The translations under genes and the position numbers were made by a program. 64,000 bases of DNA, taken from positions 496,001 through 560,000 of the forward strand of contig NZ_JAHUZG010000002.1 in NCBI RefSeq assembly GCF_019218285.1. The letters run 5' to 3'. Below, piece after piece: positions 54,868 to 63,546 of this stretch. This stretch comes from Antarctobacter sediminis (GTDB lineage: Bacteria > Pseudomonadota > Alphaproteobacteria > Rhodobacterales > Rhodobacteraceae). A model generated the notes under the pieces. The model made no database searches. It saw only the letters and a program-made list of their open reading frames with translations, and was not told the DNA's origin. Within the stretch, counting starts at the first letter, position 1. Every line of letters begins with the position of its first letter.

Positions 54868-56246
54868 TCGCTCGCCCCCTTGGGCCAGCCATCGGCAGCG
54901 ATTTCCGAGTCCAGGTCTTCTAGTGCCCAGCCCCGGGCGGCCACGGCCTTGCGGCGGCTGGTCAGTCCGGCTTCAATCTCTGCCACGGTCGCTTGCGTGT
55001 CCTTCAGCGGGTCCACTTGCTGCCATGCCGGGGGCAGCCACTCGGCCCGGTAGGCGCGCGGATCGGACTCGTAGTCGGGCGCGTCCAGCGCCCCGGACAG
55101 CACGCCCCATGCCACCACGCGCCGCCAGATCGGGTTGAGGAGCTGGGGCACGAAAACGCCATACTGGACTTGCTCGCACCGCTGGCGAAAGGGCAGCAGC
55201 CCGGCGCGCAAGCTGGAATAGTTCGCGTCGCTCAGGTCGCCGTCCAGAAGGTGCGAGGGCAGCCCGAGCCCGGCGGCGAGCTGGCGCAGGTTGAGGCGCA
55301 GGAAGGCCCCCAGCTCTTGCGCCTGCGCCGGGCTGTTGAATTTCACGTCCAGCCCCGACGGCAGCCGTTTCAGCGTGCCGGGCTCAAGGCCGGACTCCAT
55401 GATGCCGCCCGCTTCGGTGCCGTCGTAAGGCTCGCCCGCCGTGCCGTTCATGTCGGTCAGGAAGCCCGCGTGCATTGCGGCCACTTTGGCTCCCATCAAG
55501 AGGGCGTCGCAGAGCTGGTCGAAGTCGGACGCGGACAGGATGACGGGGGCCAGCCACGACACGCCCCGGACTTGCCCCGGGCCGAGCGGCTTGAACACAT
55601 GAAGGATTTCCGCCGCCGGGATGCGGACCGGCGACGCGGACGTGGCGAATGTATCGGTGGGCTTGGCGGGCAAGACCCAATAGGCGGCCCGGGTGCCATC
55701 GGCGGCAAACTCCACGCCCGAGACGATGTAGCGGCCGTCGGCCAGTTCTCGGGTCAGAGACTCGTCCACCAGCTCGGGCGGCAAGAGGCGCAGGCGCGGC
55801 CCCTCGGGCGTGTCGAGGAGCTGCACAAAGGCTTCGCCGTCCACGACAAGGCACCGGGCAATCTCGGCCTGAAGGCCCCATACGTCGGTCCGGCCGTCGG
55901 CGTCGGCCTCTTCGCCCCATTGCGTCCAGAGCCCCGCCAGCCCGGCCCGGGTGTCAGCTTCGCGGTGCTGGGGCGTCGGGTTGATGCCCGTGCCCGCCAG
56001 CGCGCCCACCCAATTCGCCACGGCTTGAGAAATCCAAGGGTTGTTTGCGGCCAAATGACGGGCGCGGACGCGCAGCACTGGCCCGGACAATACCGTTTCC
56101 GTCCCGTGCCGGTGATAGATGCCCATCCCCGAGCCGCGCCGCCCATGCACCCCCGTCACGGCGTCAAAGCCTGCACGCTGGGTGTGACGTGCCCGAGGCC
56201 GAACGGTTTGGGCAGGAATAGTGAAGAGGCGCGACAGCAGGGACAC
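54864..56246 (-). CDS. Phage portal protein (lambda family)
   Basis: This 460-residue protein matches lambda-type portals (gpB group). The first part contains LAANNPWISQAVANWVGALA and GTGINPTPQHREADT. The clip/crown part has DGEAFVQLLDTPEGPRLRLL and VSGVEFAADGTRAAYWVL, and the stem region is LHVFKPLGPGQVRGVSWLAP and LRAGLLPFRQRCEQVQYGVF. The portal starts the head and the DNA channel. It is followed by the 61-residue gene and preceded by the regulator gene 3 nt away. Confidence 0.92.
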   Translation of the reverse strand: MSLLSRLFTIPAQTVRPRARHTQRAGFDAVTGVHGRRGSGMGIYHRHGTETVLSGPVLRVRARHLAANNPWISQAVANWVGALAGTGINPTPQHREADTRAGLAGLWTQWGEEADADGRTDVWGLQAEIARCLVVDGEAFVQLLDTPEGPRLRLLPPELVDESLTRELADGRYIVSGVEFAADGTRAAYWVLPAKPTDTFATSASPVRIPAAEILHVFKPLGPGQVRGVSWLAPVILSASDFDQLCDALLMGAKVAAMHAGFLTDMNGTAGEPYDGTEAGGIMESGLEPGTLKRLPSGLDVKFNSPAQAQELGAFLRLNLRQLAAGLGLPSHLLDGDLSDANYSSLRAGLLPFRQRCEQVQYGVFVPQLLNPIWRRVVAWGVLSGALDAPDYESDPRAYRAEWLPPAWQQVDPLKDTQATVAEIEAGLTSRRKAVAARGWALEDLDSEIAADGWPKGASE

Positions 56247-56248
56247 GA

Positions 56249-56788
56249 TCAGCCTCCCAGCTCCACCAGCAACTCCGCAATCAAGCGGGACGCATGAACG
56301 GTGAAAGTCGCAACGGGCTCTTCGGTCTCAACCTCAGAGAACACCTTGTCAGCGACGGCCGCCGCGCTCGCGTCATCGGAGGGCCAGTCGGTTATGAATG
56401 CAAGACGGCCGTCGCGATGAAGGTGCAGGTTGAAGTCGAAGCTCTGCCCTTCGCGCACACGCTGAACGGCTTCTTCTACAGGCGACATGGGCCGCTCGCC
56501 GCCATCAAGTTTGACACGGCGGGCCTGTCCCGTGGGTTGGCTCTGCATGTCGCGCGCGAACGTATCCAGCACCCATCGGTCAGACAGGATACCGCTTGCC
56601 ATCTGAAGCATCCGCAGGGCGCAGATGGTGTGGAGGGGATAAAGGTCCGCCCGGCCGCGACGGTCAGCGGGCGGAAGGTAGTGTCGTTGCGACAGGTTCC
56701 GCAGCGCCTTGTCGAGCGCGGGCAGGTTCTCTTCGGCAATCGCGTCGATACGCGCGAAACAGGTCGTGGCTTCTTTGATGGTGAACAC
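56249..56788 (-). CDS. Putative MerR-like winged-helix regulator
   Basis: This 179-residue protein has LRNLSQRHYLPPADRRGRAD plus LYPLHTICALRMLQMASGIL, which resembles the winged-helix part of MerR-type proteins (an LPPA turn followed by a YxLxxVxALRxL helix). A variable second half is beta-rich (FDFNLHLHRDGRLAFITDWP, EPVATFTVHASRLIAELLVE). PICIs use small DNA-binding regulators such as AlpA to start their cycle; whether this one does so is inferred. The GTG start at 56788 has GGAG at 8 nt. It reads into the portal gene. Confidence 0.6.
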   Translation of the reverse strand: MFTIKEATTCFARIDAIAEENLPALDKALRNLSQRHYLPPADRRGRADLYPLHTICALRMLQMASGILSDRWVLDTFARDMQSQPTGQARRVKLDGGERPMSPVEEAVQRVREGQSFDFNLHLHRDGRLAFITDWPSDDASAAAVADKVFSEVETEEPVATFTVHASRLIAELLVELGG

Positions 56789-56962
56789 GGGCTCGTCTCC
56801 AAAACAGCTTGAAGACTCAATAACTCAAAATTAAGTTGTATGGCAAGACGGAATCAACTAAAAGTTCTGGCGTGGCCCGGTTGCGGAGTGCGGGTCACGA
56901 CAGTGCCAAAGGCGGCCGGGGAACCCTCGCTCCGGCCGCCGCCCGCAAGATAGGACAATCAG

Positions 56963-57211
56963 ATGCACGCGCTTTACCAAAAACGGCTCGGCCTTGCCGG
57001 GCTCGCAACCATGAACGGCTCTCATCGCAAGGGCGAAAACGCCGTGTTGCGATCCGGCCGCCAGCGGCGAAAGGCGTTCGAGAAAAAGCAGGACGCCTTG
57101 ATTGAGGCGGCGTGGAAGCGATGGGGCGATGTGGAGAACATGCCCCCGGAAGAGCAGTCTAAACTGCACCGACAGATTGACCGGCTGCACCGTGAGTACG
57201 GTCTCGCCTAA
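56963..57211 (+). CDS. Small basic protein of unknown function (82 aa)
   Basis: This 82-residue protein, rich in Arg and Lys (RKGENAVLRSGRQRRKAFEK) with a helical second half (WGDVENMPPEEQSKLHRQID), faces away from the regulator gene and leads to the cargo genes. AGGA precedes the ATG at 7 nt. It could be a regulator or DNA-binding protein of the satellite. There is no recognisable family. Confidence 0.55.
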   Translation: MHALYQKRLGLAGLATMNGSHRKGENAVLRSGRQRRKAFEKKQDALIEAAWKRWGDVENMPPEEQSKLHRQIDRLHREYGLA

Positions 57212-57278
57212 CGGTCTTGCGGTTGACAAACTGACAAGATTTACACGAGATGCGGGAGAGCAAAACTGAGGGAAACTC

Positions 57279-58178
57279 GTGGATAACAGTATCGGCCTGC
57301 ATATTTACGCCATTCATAAGTATAAGACCAGAAAACACAAGGTTATTCCCTTTGACACCACGGGCGACGGCGCTCGACTAAAGAAGTTCATGCCGCACTT
57401 CTTGGAGCGCTACAAATCGGCCGAGTATGAGGAAGGCGAGGCACCACGACCATGGTATCTTGTGCCGGACATTGACACCGGTGACACCTACGATGGACTG
57501 GTAATGTACGGCAGTTCAGGTTATGCCACTGACATTGTAGATCGGGAGACGAGAACAACACAATACAGAAGAAAAGTCTCAGATATTGAAATAATTCCAC
57601 TCTATTATCGAATTTGGGTGCCTGACTCTGGGAATTATGCGCTGATTGGTTTCCAAACTTTCGGGCAGAGGTCCTGCGTGGGTCGCGTTCAAATCGCCAT
57701 GGAGTCGGGCTTCAGGCACAGCAATAGCGGCTATAGGATAACTTTCACGCCTGTGGCACCATCCCAAATAACCTCATACAAGACCGCAGAGGTTAAGCGC
57801 CTATACTTGACCAAACACGATTACTCTAGTGACCCGGCAGACAATCAGCTTGTGGAAGAGGGCGAAATAGTCGATTTGAGCGTCTCGTTTAGTGCAAAGC
57901 GTCGTTCAAATTTGGGAATTTTGGATTCTTTTACCAAGAGAATTGCTTCGAGTGCGCAGAGCAAGGTTTTGCGCTATAATGACACGGAGTTCGATGAAGC
58001 AGCCGCTGATGTTATGGTCGGAGGCAAGCGCAGAAAGGTGACGCTCGTGGGCATTAGCAGGAACACGGGAAAATTCGATCTTTCAGAGGACGTTTCCCGA
58101 GGAGTGAACGGGATGCCTCGCCTCGCTTCGATACGGCAGGAAGTCGAGAAGATCTTCAACGACATTGTGGCAGGATAA
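57279..58178 (+). CDS. Cargo gene A: soluble protein, candidate anti-phage component
   Basis: This 299-residue protein has no signal peptide or membrane segment. Recognisable features are the start IGLHIYAIHKYKTRKHKVIP, DTTGDGARLKKFMPHFLERY and the central ALIGFQTFGQRSCVGRVQIA. I cannot assign a family. GC content is clearly lower than in the flanking phage genes, and the strand is opposite to them. The GTG start at 57279 follows GAGGGA. It is followed after 1 nt by a four-helix membrane protein. Soluble-plus-membrane pairs carried by satellites are often defence systems; that role is inferred. Confidence 0.7.
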   Translation: MDNSIGLHIYAIHKYKTRKHKVIPFDTTGDGARLKKFMPHFLERYKSAEYEEGEAPRPWYLVPDIDTGDTYDGLVMYGSSGYATDIVDRETRTTQYRRKVSDIEIIPLYYRIWVPDSGNYALIGFQTFGQRSCVGRVQIAMESGFRHSNSGYRITFTPVAPSQITSYKTAEVKRLYLTKHDYSSDPADNQLVEEGEIVDLSVSFSAKRRSNLGILDSFTKRIASSAQSKVLRYNDTEFDEAAADVMVGGKRRKVTLVGISRNTGKFDLSEDVSRGVNGMPRLASIRQEVEKIFNDIVAG

Positions 58179-58179
58179 G

Positions 58180-58707
58180 ATGCTCAAAATAAATGTACTG
58201 GTCATAATTTCTGACCATCTGAGCACTCTCTATAACGACCGCTCGGGAAAGCGGTCTTACACCGATTTTCTGTTTTTCTACGGCCTCCCAGTAGCGCTTG
58301 GCGTGGCTTTCTATCTCTTCCCATTTCCGCTACCTCAGGATATTAATACTGCATTGATAGCGGTTTTTTCCGTCTTTGGCGCACTACTTTTCAGCGCACA
58401 AATGGCGCTCTATGGCCTTTCACCTCAACCACCCGCCTCTTCTGGTGATGCCACTACCGACGCAAGGGAGAAGTCGAGGTATGAAAGAGACAGGAAATAT
58501 TTCTCTGATGTAAACTTCAATGTCTCTTACCTAATCCTGTTATCATGTCTTTCACTGGTAGCTTTTCTTGCCATGATGGTCATGAATGCTCCCGGTCATG
58601 CAGAGGGCGCTATACTAGTTGGTCTAGTATCGCACTTCTTCCTTACTTTGCTAATGCTCGTGAAAAGAACGCATATTGCGTTTTCAACAAAGTACAATGC
58701 CAGCTAG
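58180..58707 (+). CDS. Cargo gene B: four-helix membrane protein
   Basis: This 175-residue protein has four hydrophobic segments: FLFFYGLPVALGVAFYLF, TALIAVFSVFGALLFSAQMA, NVSYLILLSCLSLVAFLAMM and GAILVGLVSHFFLTLLMLV. A charged loop (TTDAREKSRYERDRKYFSDV) separates the second and third. It resembles small membrane proteins that sit with a soluble partner in defence contexts, from general memory only. ATG 58180 is 1 nt after the stop of gene A, with AGGA at 4 nt; an earlier TTG at 58165 would overlap gene A. Its stop overlaps the terminase stop on the other strand. Confidence 0.7.
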   Translation: MLKINVLVIISDHLSTLYNDRSGKRSYTDFLFFYGLPVALGVAFYLFPFPLPQDINTALIAVFSVFGALLFSAQMALYGLSPQPPASSGDATTDAREKSRYERDRKYFSDVNFNVSYLILLSCLSLVAFLAMMVMNAPGHAEGAILVGLVSHFFLTLLMLVKRTHIAFSTKYNAS

Positions 58708-60476
58708 CGGCCCAAAAGCCACTTTGACCGCACCACCGTAGCGGGTTTCTTTTCGACCGTCACGGCCTCAACCTCCTCGGCCCGGCGGTCCACGCTGGCG
58801 TTCACCAGCGCCCGCACGGCCATGGCGTAAATCACGCAGTCCAGCGACTCTGCGCGGCGGCCGGGCGTGCGTTCCCATTGCCGGACGGGGGCACCGCGCC
58901 GATAGCGCACCACCAGCCGTTCGGACGCCAGCTCTTCAAAGAACCGGCCTTCCAGCGTGTCGCTGAAGCGGACAGAGCGGCCCCGGGTCAGCCGGTTGAT
59001 TAGCTGCCCCTTGAGCCCGTCCACGCCCACGATGAAGAGCCGCGCGCCCCGCGTGTCGCTGGCCCGGATCGCTTGGCGGTCACCGGACGCCCCCTTCACG
59101 GCGAAGATGCGCCGAGCCATGCGCGGGCGGCAAAAGCCCAGGACTCGGTCCATGGTCACGCCGTCGCCCGCGTCGATACCGGCCGCGTCCACCCGCAGGA
59201 AGCCGCCCTTGGGGTGCTTCCAGATGGTGCGCAAAGCGTCGTCCAGCTCGGCCCACACGTCTTCCCCCATCGGGTCGCCCCAGATGACGGATTGCCCGAG
59301 CACAAAGATTTCATCGCGCCCCCAGCCAAGAAAAACCATTTCCAGCCGGTCGCGCTGCACGTCGATTCCGGCCGTCACGAATAGCACCTCGGGCGGGATC
59401 GCGTCGGGCAGCGCGAAGGGCTCGGCCCGGGCGGCCAAGGCGGCGTCGTCAATCTCTTCGGCCGCCTCGCGCCAGCCTTGGCCCATGAGCGTATTCGTCC
59501 AGACTTGCAGCTTGTCCGGGTGGGCCTTCGACTCCAGAAACTCTTGCGCGATCTTGCCCCAAGAGGCGTTCGCCAGCGTGGACACCAGAGCATTGAGCCG
59601 AAAGCCCGCGTGGCCTTCCACCTCGGGCCGGGTGATACGCCAGCGCCCGGCGGCCACCATGGCGGGCTTGTGCCGCTCTTCCGTCACGCCGTCGCAGCTC
59701 GGGCAGACATAGGCGGCCTTCAGGGGCTCGCCCTCGGGCCACTGAATGTCTGCCCACGTGATTTCATGGAATCCGCCGCAATGGGGGCAAGGCACCTCAT
59801 AGACGCGGGAGTCGCTGGTGGCGTAGCTGCGTAGCACGTTGCTGGTGGCTTCCAGCGTGGGCGTGCTGCCCAGCACGATCTTGCGATTGGGGAAGCTCAG
59901 AGTGCGGCGTTCCGCCAGCGTCAGGGGCGAGCCCTCGGCCCCGGGCTCCATGGCGTCGGCTTCATCTATCAGCAGGACGCGGATATTGTGGCGGCGCAGG
60001 TTCCGGGGGCTCTTGGCAGCCACGACTTTCAGGCTGCCACCCGGAAACCGGCGGGACAGGAGCGTGTTGCGCCCGGCTTCGTCGGCCTCGGCCGCCAGCA
60101 AGCCCTTCAGCTCGGGCGTGGCGGCGAAGATCGGTTCAAGGTCGCTCACCACGTAGTCGCGGGCGTCGGCTTCGGTCGGCTGCAAGACCATGATCGGCGC
60201 GGGTTCGTTGGCGATGTAGGACGCCACCGTGCCGGACAGCAGCGTGGTCAGCCCGACGCGCACCGGCTTGACCACCGTCACACGCTCAATCAGCGGGTCG
60301 CTGATAGCCTCGGCAATGCCGCGCTGATAGGGCCAGAGGCCCACCCGGCCGGGCGTGGCCGAGACGCCCTCGGGCAGCCGCATGGTGGACTCGATCCAGT
60401 CGGGCAGGCTCAGGCGCGGCGGGGGCCTCAGCGCCGCCAGAGCGTTGCGGCGGGTCCGGGTCAGCGCGTCAATCAT
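58704..60476 (-). CDS. terL: Terminase large subunit (lambda gpA family)
   Basis: This 590-residue packaging motor and nuclease has the deviant P-loop KPVRVGLTT (residues 70-78; lambda gpA has KSARVGYS), Walker B VLLIDEADAM (Asp171, Glu172), coupling motif IVLGSTPT, a zinc site CPHC...CPSC (residues 230-261) and a nuclease start TAGIDVQRDRLEMVFLGW. The C-terminal region contains GRRAESLDCVIYAMAVRALV. It overlaps the small subunit by 8 nt. It ends against cargo gene B. Confidence 0.94.
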   Translation of the reverse strand: MIDALTRTRRNALAALRPPPRLSLPDWIESTMRLPEGVSATPGRVGLWPYQRGIAEAISDPLIERVTVVKPVRVGLTTLLSGTVASYIANEPAPIMVLQPTEADARDYVVSDLEPIFAATPELKGLLAAEADEAGRNTLLSRRFPGGSLKVVAAKSPRNLRRHNIRVLLIDEADAMEPGAEGSPLTLAERRTLSFPNRKIVLGSTPTLEATSNVLRSYATSDSRVYEVPCPHCGGFHEITWADIQWPEGEPLKAAYVCPSCDGVTEERHKPAMVAAGRWRITRPEVEGHAGFRLNALVSTLANASWGKIAQEFLESKAHPDKLQVWTNTLMGQGWREAAEEIDDAALAARAEPFALPDAIPPEVLFVTAGIDVQRDRLEMVFLGWGRDEIFVLGQSVIWGDPMGEDVWAELDDALRTIWKHPKGGFLRVDAAGIDAGDGVTMDRVLGFCRPRMARRIFAVKGASGDRQAIRASDTRGARLFIVGVDGLKGQLINRLTRGRSVRFSDTLEGRFFEELASERLVVRYRRGAPVRQWERTPGRRAESLDCVIYAMAVRALVNASVDRRAEEVEAVTVEKKPATVVRSKWLLGR

Positions 60477-60972
60477 CGTCGGCCAGCTCCATGAGCACGT
60501 CGCGCACCTCGGCGTCCAGCGTCTTCAGGTCGTGCGGGGTCAGGTGGCCGAGCTTGCCAGCGGCCCGGCTCGGCAGGGCGAGGAAGGCGGCCCGTACGTC
60601 GCGCAGGACGCCAGCCCAAGCGCGTTCCACCTCGGCCGCCGCGATCAGCTCGCCCCGGGCCTTGGCGTTTGCCAGTTCGAGCTTATCCGCGTTCGCCTTC
60701 GCCAGCCGCAGTTTCTCGGCCGACAGTTCGGAGTCGGCCCGGCGGCCAATTGCCCCGGCACGGGCGTGCTCGGCATAGGCCCGGACGGCAGCCTTGAGCG
60801 GAAAGCGTTTCGCGTCGTCGCGGGGAATGGTGCCATCACGCGCCAGAGCTGAAACGCGGTTGGCGGTAATGCCCAGCCAATCCGCCAGCTCGCCAGCGGT
60901 CACCGTGCCGGGGTCCGGGGGGCCACCCACCAGTGCGTCAATCTCTGCCAGTTCGGCGTCGGTAATCGTCAT
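60469..60972 (-). CDS. terS: Terminase small subunit (Nu1-like)
   Basis: This 167-residue protein has the Nu1-type winged helix at residues 25-70 (TAGELADWLGITANRVSALA, RDGTIPRDDAKRFPLKAAVR). The coiled middle follows (LSAEKLRLAKANADKLELAN, AKARGELIAAAEVERAWAGV). The end is GHLTPHDLKTLDAEVRDVL. It recognises the packaging site and recruits the large subunit. A satellite with its own small subunit packages its own DNA specifically. ATG 60972 has GAGG at 6 nt. Confidence 0.9.
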   Translation of the reverse strand: MTITDAELAEIDALVGGPPDPGTVTAGELADWLGITANRVSALARDGTIPRDDAKRFPLKAAVRAYAEHARAGAIGRRADSELSAEKLRLAKANADKLELANAKARGELIAAAEVERAWAGVLRDVRAAFLALPSRAAGKLGHLTPHDLKTLDAEVRDVLMELADDD

Positions 60973-60982
60973 GCGTGCCTCA

Positions 60983-61291
60983 CGGTAACGGCGGTGCTCA
61001 CGGTAAAGTCGGTAAAACCCGGGTTCCCAATTTCAATTTTTCTGTGAAGTGGAAAAGCCCGGGGCTCCGCGCCCCCCGCGTTCCCACCCGCCGGGAAGGA
61101 CCCGTCACGGTAAAGCCGGTAAAGTCGGTAACGCTTTACCCTCACGCTCTCTCTTCGCCACTGTCCGGGGCTGGGGCGGACCGGACAACCGGACACCCCT
61201 AAAGGGGTGTGTCCGTGTCTGTCCGGCCAACCGCCTGCCATTGCCCGTCGGACAAGTTTGGACATGTCCGGCAATGTCCGTGTCTGTCCGG
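60983..61291. other. Candidate replication origin: two sets of iterons between terS and primase
   Basis: 9-bp repeats of CGGTAAAGY occur tandemly at about 61001-61017 and 61108-61132, with a degenerate copy at 60984-60989 and an inverted copy at 61133-61140. The two blocks flank an AT-rich stretch (61025-61057). Next to it are eight or more TGTCCGG/CCGGACA copies (61162-61291), including the palindrome GGACATGTCC (61260-61269) and the hairpin ACACCCC-TAAA-GGGGTGT (61193-61210). SaPI-type origins have iterons around an AT-rich segment next to the replicase gene, which matches this plan. Confidence 0.55.
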
Positions 61292-61293
61292 CC

Positions 61294-63300
61294 CTATTCA
61301 TCGGGAAAGTCACTTGCCAAATCCTTGCTGTGTCGTTCCACGTATTTGCCCTCTGCGAAAATGACCAATCCTCTTCGGGTCAGGTCTTTCACCGCACGCT
61401 CAAAGGCTTTGCGTCGGGAATCCGGTTTGTCGGCAGCAGACACTTCACGCCCGTCAATGCAGGCGTCGCGCCACACCTCTTCCGGCACTCGCATGGTTCC
61501 CTTGCCAAGATCGCGCAACACGGACAGGGCGGCTTGGACGCTGGGCGACAGTTTCAGTCCACGCCCACGGCTGGTGTTGTCCGCCTCTTCGCAGATTGCG
61601 GCCGTGATCGCTTCGCCGTCTTCGTCGGTGCCGACTTCCCGGACACCAACCGTAAACGCCAGCTCCTGTTCGGTCGTGCCGTTGCGGTTCTTGGACGGCC
61701 TCACGCTCACCACGCCGTCTTCCCGCTTCAGGTAAAGCGCCACGTCCAGAGCGCCGTTCAAGAGGCTATGGCCACGGGGCAACCCGTCGCCCGCCTTGGT
61801 ATCGTGGTGGATCAGCACGACAGCCGCGCCCCACTTGGTCAGGGATCGGGAGGCCGCCACAACCTGCCCCATTCCTTTCGCATCGTTCTCTTCCAGCCCC
61901 GGGAAGGCCACGGCCAACGTGTCGATGATGACAAGCGCGGGCCGCCGTTCCTTCACAGCCCGTTGCAGCGCCTTGAGCTGGCCTTGCTTGCTCAGAAGAT
62001 CGGAGACGCCCTCCACCACCTTGAAGTCCGGCGCGTCGCCATGTTCGGCGGACAAGGCTTGGACACGCCCTCGCATTCCGTGGCCGTCTTCCGCTGCCAC
62101 ATAGAAGACGCCGCCCGTCTTCACGCGCCGCCCGAAGACTTCGGCTCCTTGGGCAACGGCATAGCCGAGACGCGGCGCGAAGAGGCTTTTGCCAGCGCCC
62201 GGTGCGCCCACAATGGCCGCCACGTCGCCTTGAGCAAGGAGTCCCTTGATGACATAGGGGCGTGCTGCCGTGGCCGCGCAATCGCTCGGGCTCAGGAAAG
62301 TCAGGCCGCCGGAACGGTCAACCGGCCCGCCCACCAACTCGGCAATTTCATCCAGCTCGGTCGCGCCCCAATCATCATACTCCGGCGTCATACCAAGATC
62401 GTCCCAAAGCGAGTCAAAGTCTTCCAGCAACTCAATCCGGCGAAGCTCGGTCACGGCGGCGTCGCGCCAGCCGTGCCGCTCGGCCTCATGGACAACGTGC
62501 CAGCCAGTCAGGCCACGGTCGGCATTGCAGGAATCCCAAGCCGCGTCGGTGCTATCCGAGTCATAGCTCGGGTGTTGCCGGGACCATTCGTGAACCGCCT
62601 CGCGCCCCTCTTCGCTGCCCCCTGTCTCGCAATGCACGGCCATAACCATGTGCAACCAAGCGTCACGGCTGGCGTAGGCGTCTCCATCATTCGGGCACGT
62701 CATGAGCGCGGCGCGGGTCACGTGGAAGGGAAGGCCCGTAGGCTCGCCCTGTCCCGGCTCAGAGGGCCGCTTGCGGATTGGCAGAGCCTCGGGCCACTTG
62801 GGCAGCTCGCGCGTCAGGCGGCCCGTATAGACGCCTTTGCCATTGATCGCCCCCGGGGCCACCACGAAGCCGCCCTCGCCGCGCACGTCCAGCCCAGCGG
62901 GCAGCCCGGCGGCGCTGTTGCCTTCCCCGCCCCAGCGGAAATAGATGTGTCGCCCGCCGCTGGCGGTTTCGACTTGGCAGGGCGACATGGCGTCAGCGTC
63001 CAACCCCAGCGCCTTCAACTCGGCAAAGCCGTCTTTCCCGTTCTTCTGGTCAATATCCAAGACGGTGAATCCGTTGCGCTCACCAGACGGAATGCCGGGC
63101 ATGGCGTCGGGCCATTTCGCCCACCAGCGTTCAATCTGCCGGGCGTCGCTGGTGGCCTTATCCTGCCAGCCCTTCACAAGAGGGCGCTTGTTCGGCCCCA
63201 GCGGAATTACTTTCCAGTCTTCGGCGGCCAATTTCAAAGCGGCGGCCAAATTCGGATTGGCTTGGCCTTTGGCGACTTTCAGGCTATATTCAGTGTGCAT
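61294..63300 (-). CDS. Primase-helicase (prim-pol plus RecA-like ATPase) of the satellite
   Basis: This 668-residue replication protein has an N-terminal bifunctional primase/polymerase domain (residues about 20-170; acidic pair in TVLDIDQKNG, Asp82 and Asp84, and SGGRHIYF). A primase C-terminal-type linker follows, then a RecA-like helicase domain with Walker A VGAPGAGKSLF (366-372) and Walker B ALVIIDTLAVAF (Asp460). The C-terminal 120 residues end in a winged-helix-like region (RKAFERAVKDLTRRGLVIFA). ATG 63300 follows AAAGGA. Such proteins start satellite replication at an adjacent origin. Confidence 0.88.
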   Translation of the reverse strand: MHTEYSLKVAKGQANPNLAAALKLAAEDWKVIPLGPNKRPLVKGWQDKATSDARQIERWWAKWPDAMPGIPSGERNGFTVLDIDQKNGKDGFAELKALGLDADAMSPCQVETASGGRHIYFRWGGEGNSAAGLPAGLDVRGEGGFVVAPGAINGKGVYTGRLTRELPKWPEALPIRKRPSEPGQGEPTGLPFHVTRAALMTCPNDGDAYASRDAWLHMVMAVHCETGGSEEGREAVHEWSRQHPSYDSDSTDAAWDSCNADRGLTGWHVVHEAERHGWRDAAVTELRRIELLEDFDSLWDDLGMTPEYDDWGATELDEIAELVGGPVDRSGGLTFLSPSDCAATAARPYVIKGLLAQGDVAAIVGAPGAGKSLFAPRLGYAVAQGAEVFGRRVKTGGVFYVAAEDGHGMRGRVQALSAEHGDAPDFKVVEGVSDLLSKQGQLKALQRAVKERRPALVIIDTLAVAFPGLEENDAKGMGQVVAASRSLTKWGAAVVLIHHDTKAGDGLPRGHSLLNGALDVALYLKREDGVVSVRPSKNRNGTTEQELAFTVGVREVGTDEDGEAITAAICEEADNTSRGRGLKLSPSVQAALSVLRDLGKGTMRVPEEVWRDACIDGREVSAADKPDSRRKAFERAVKDLTRRGLVIFAEGKYVERHSKDLASDFPDE

Positions 63301-63546
63301 CGTTTTCCGTCCTTTGATGCCGCGACATGGGGATTTCGCATATCCCGCAAGTCGGATTATTTGGCCCCCGTCGGTTCAGCTCCGGCGGGGGTTATTCATT
63401 TGGAGAATCTACAGCAGAGCCCGGGGAGAGTCCCGAAAATTGTGCCATATTTTGTTGCACTAAGCGTGACACATTTCAGGAATCGAGATTTATAATATCG
63501 TTATTTCTCAATTGCTTAGCCATATTGCGAGACGGATATTGTCGGA
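63301..63546. other. 246-nt region between primase gene and attR
   Basis: No gene of the element is supported here. The first part holds a GC-rich hairpin, CCCCCGTCGG (63365-63374) with CCGGCGGGGG (63382-63391), a 10-bp stem with one G-U pair and a 7-nt loop, followed by TTATT on the plus strand. It could be the leader of the primase transcript or a boundary terminator. The rest (63420-63530) is AT-rich and is the likely primase promoter, but no clear -35/-10 pair was found. Confidence 0.45.

Noticed and set aside
57279-58707. Kiwa-type defence system (membrane protein plus DNA-binding protein)
   Set aside because: Gene order is reversed and I see no sequence resemblance to KwaB in the soluble protein, so only a general soluble-plus-membrane description is justified.
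60983-61291. CRISPR array
   Set aside because: The repeats are 7-9 bp, tandem or irregular, without spacers of constant length, and no cas genes are near.
61207-63495. Long plus-strand frame opposite the primase-helicase gene
   Set aside because: It has no ribosome site or domain and mirrors the primase gene, which has full Walker and prim-pol motifs.
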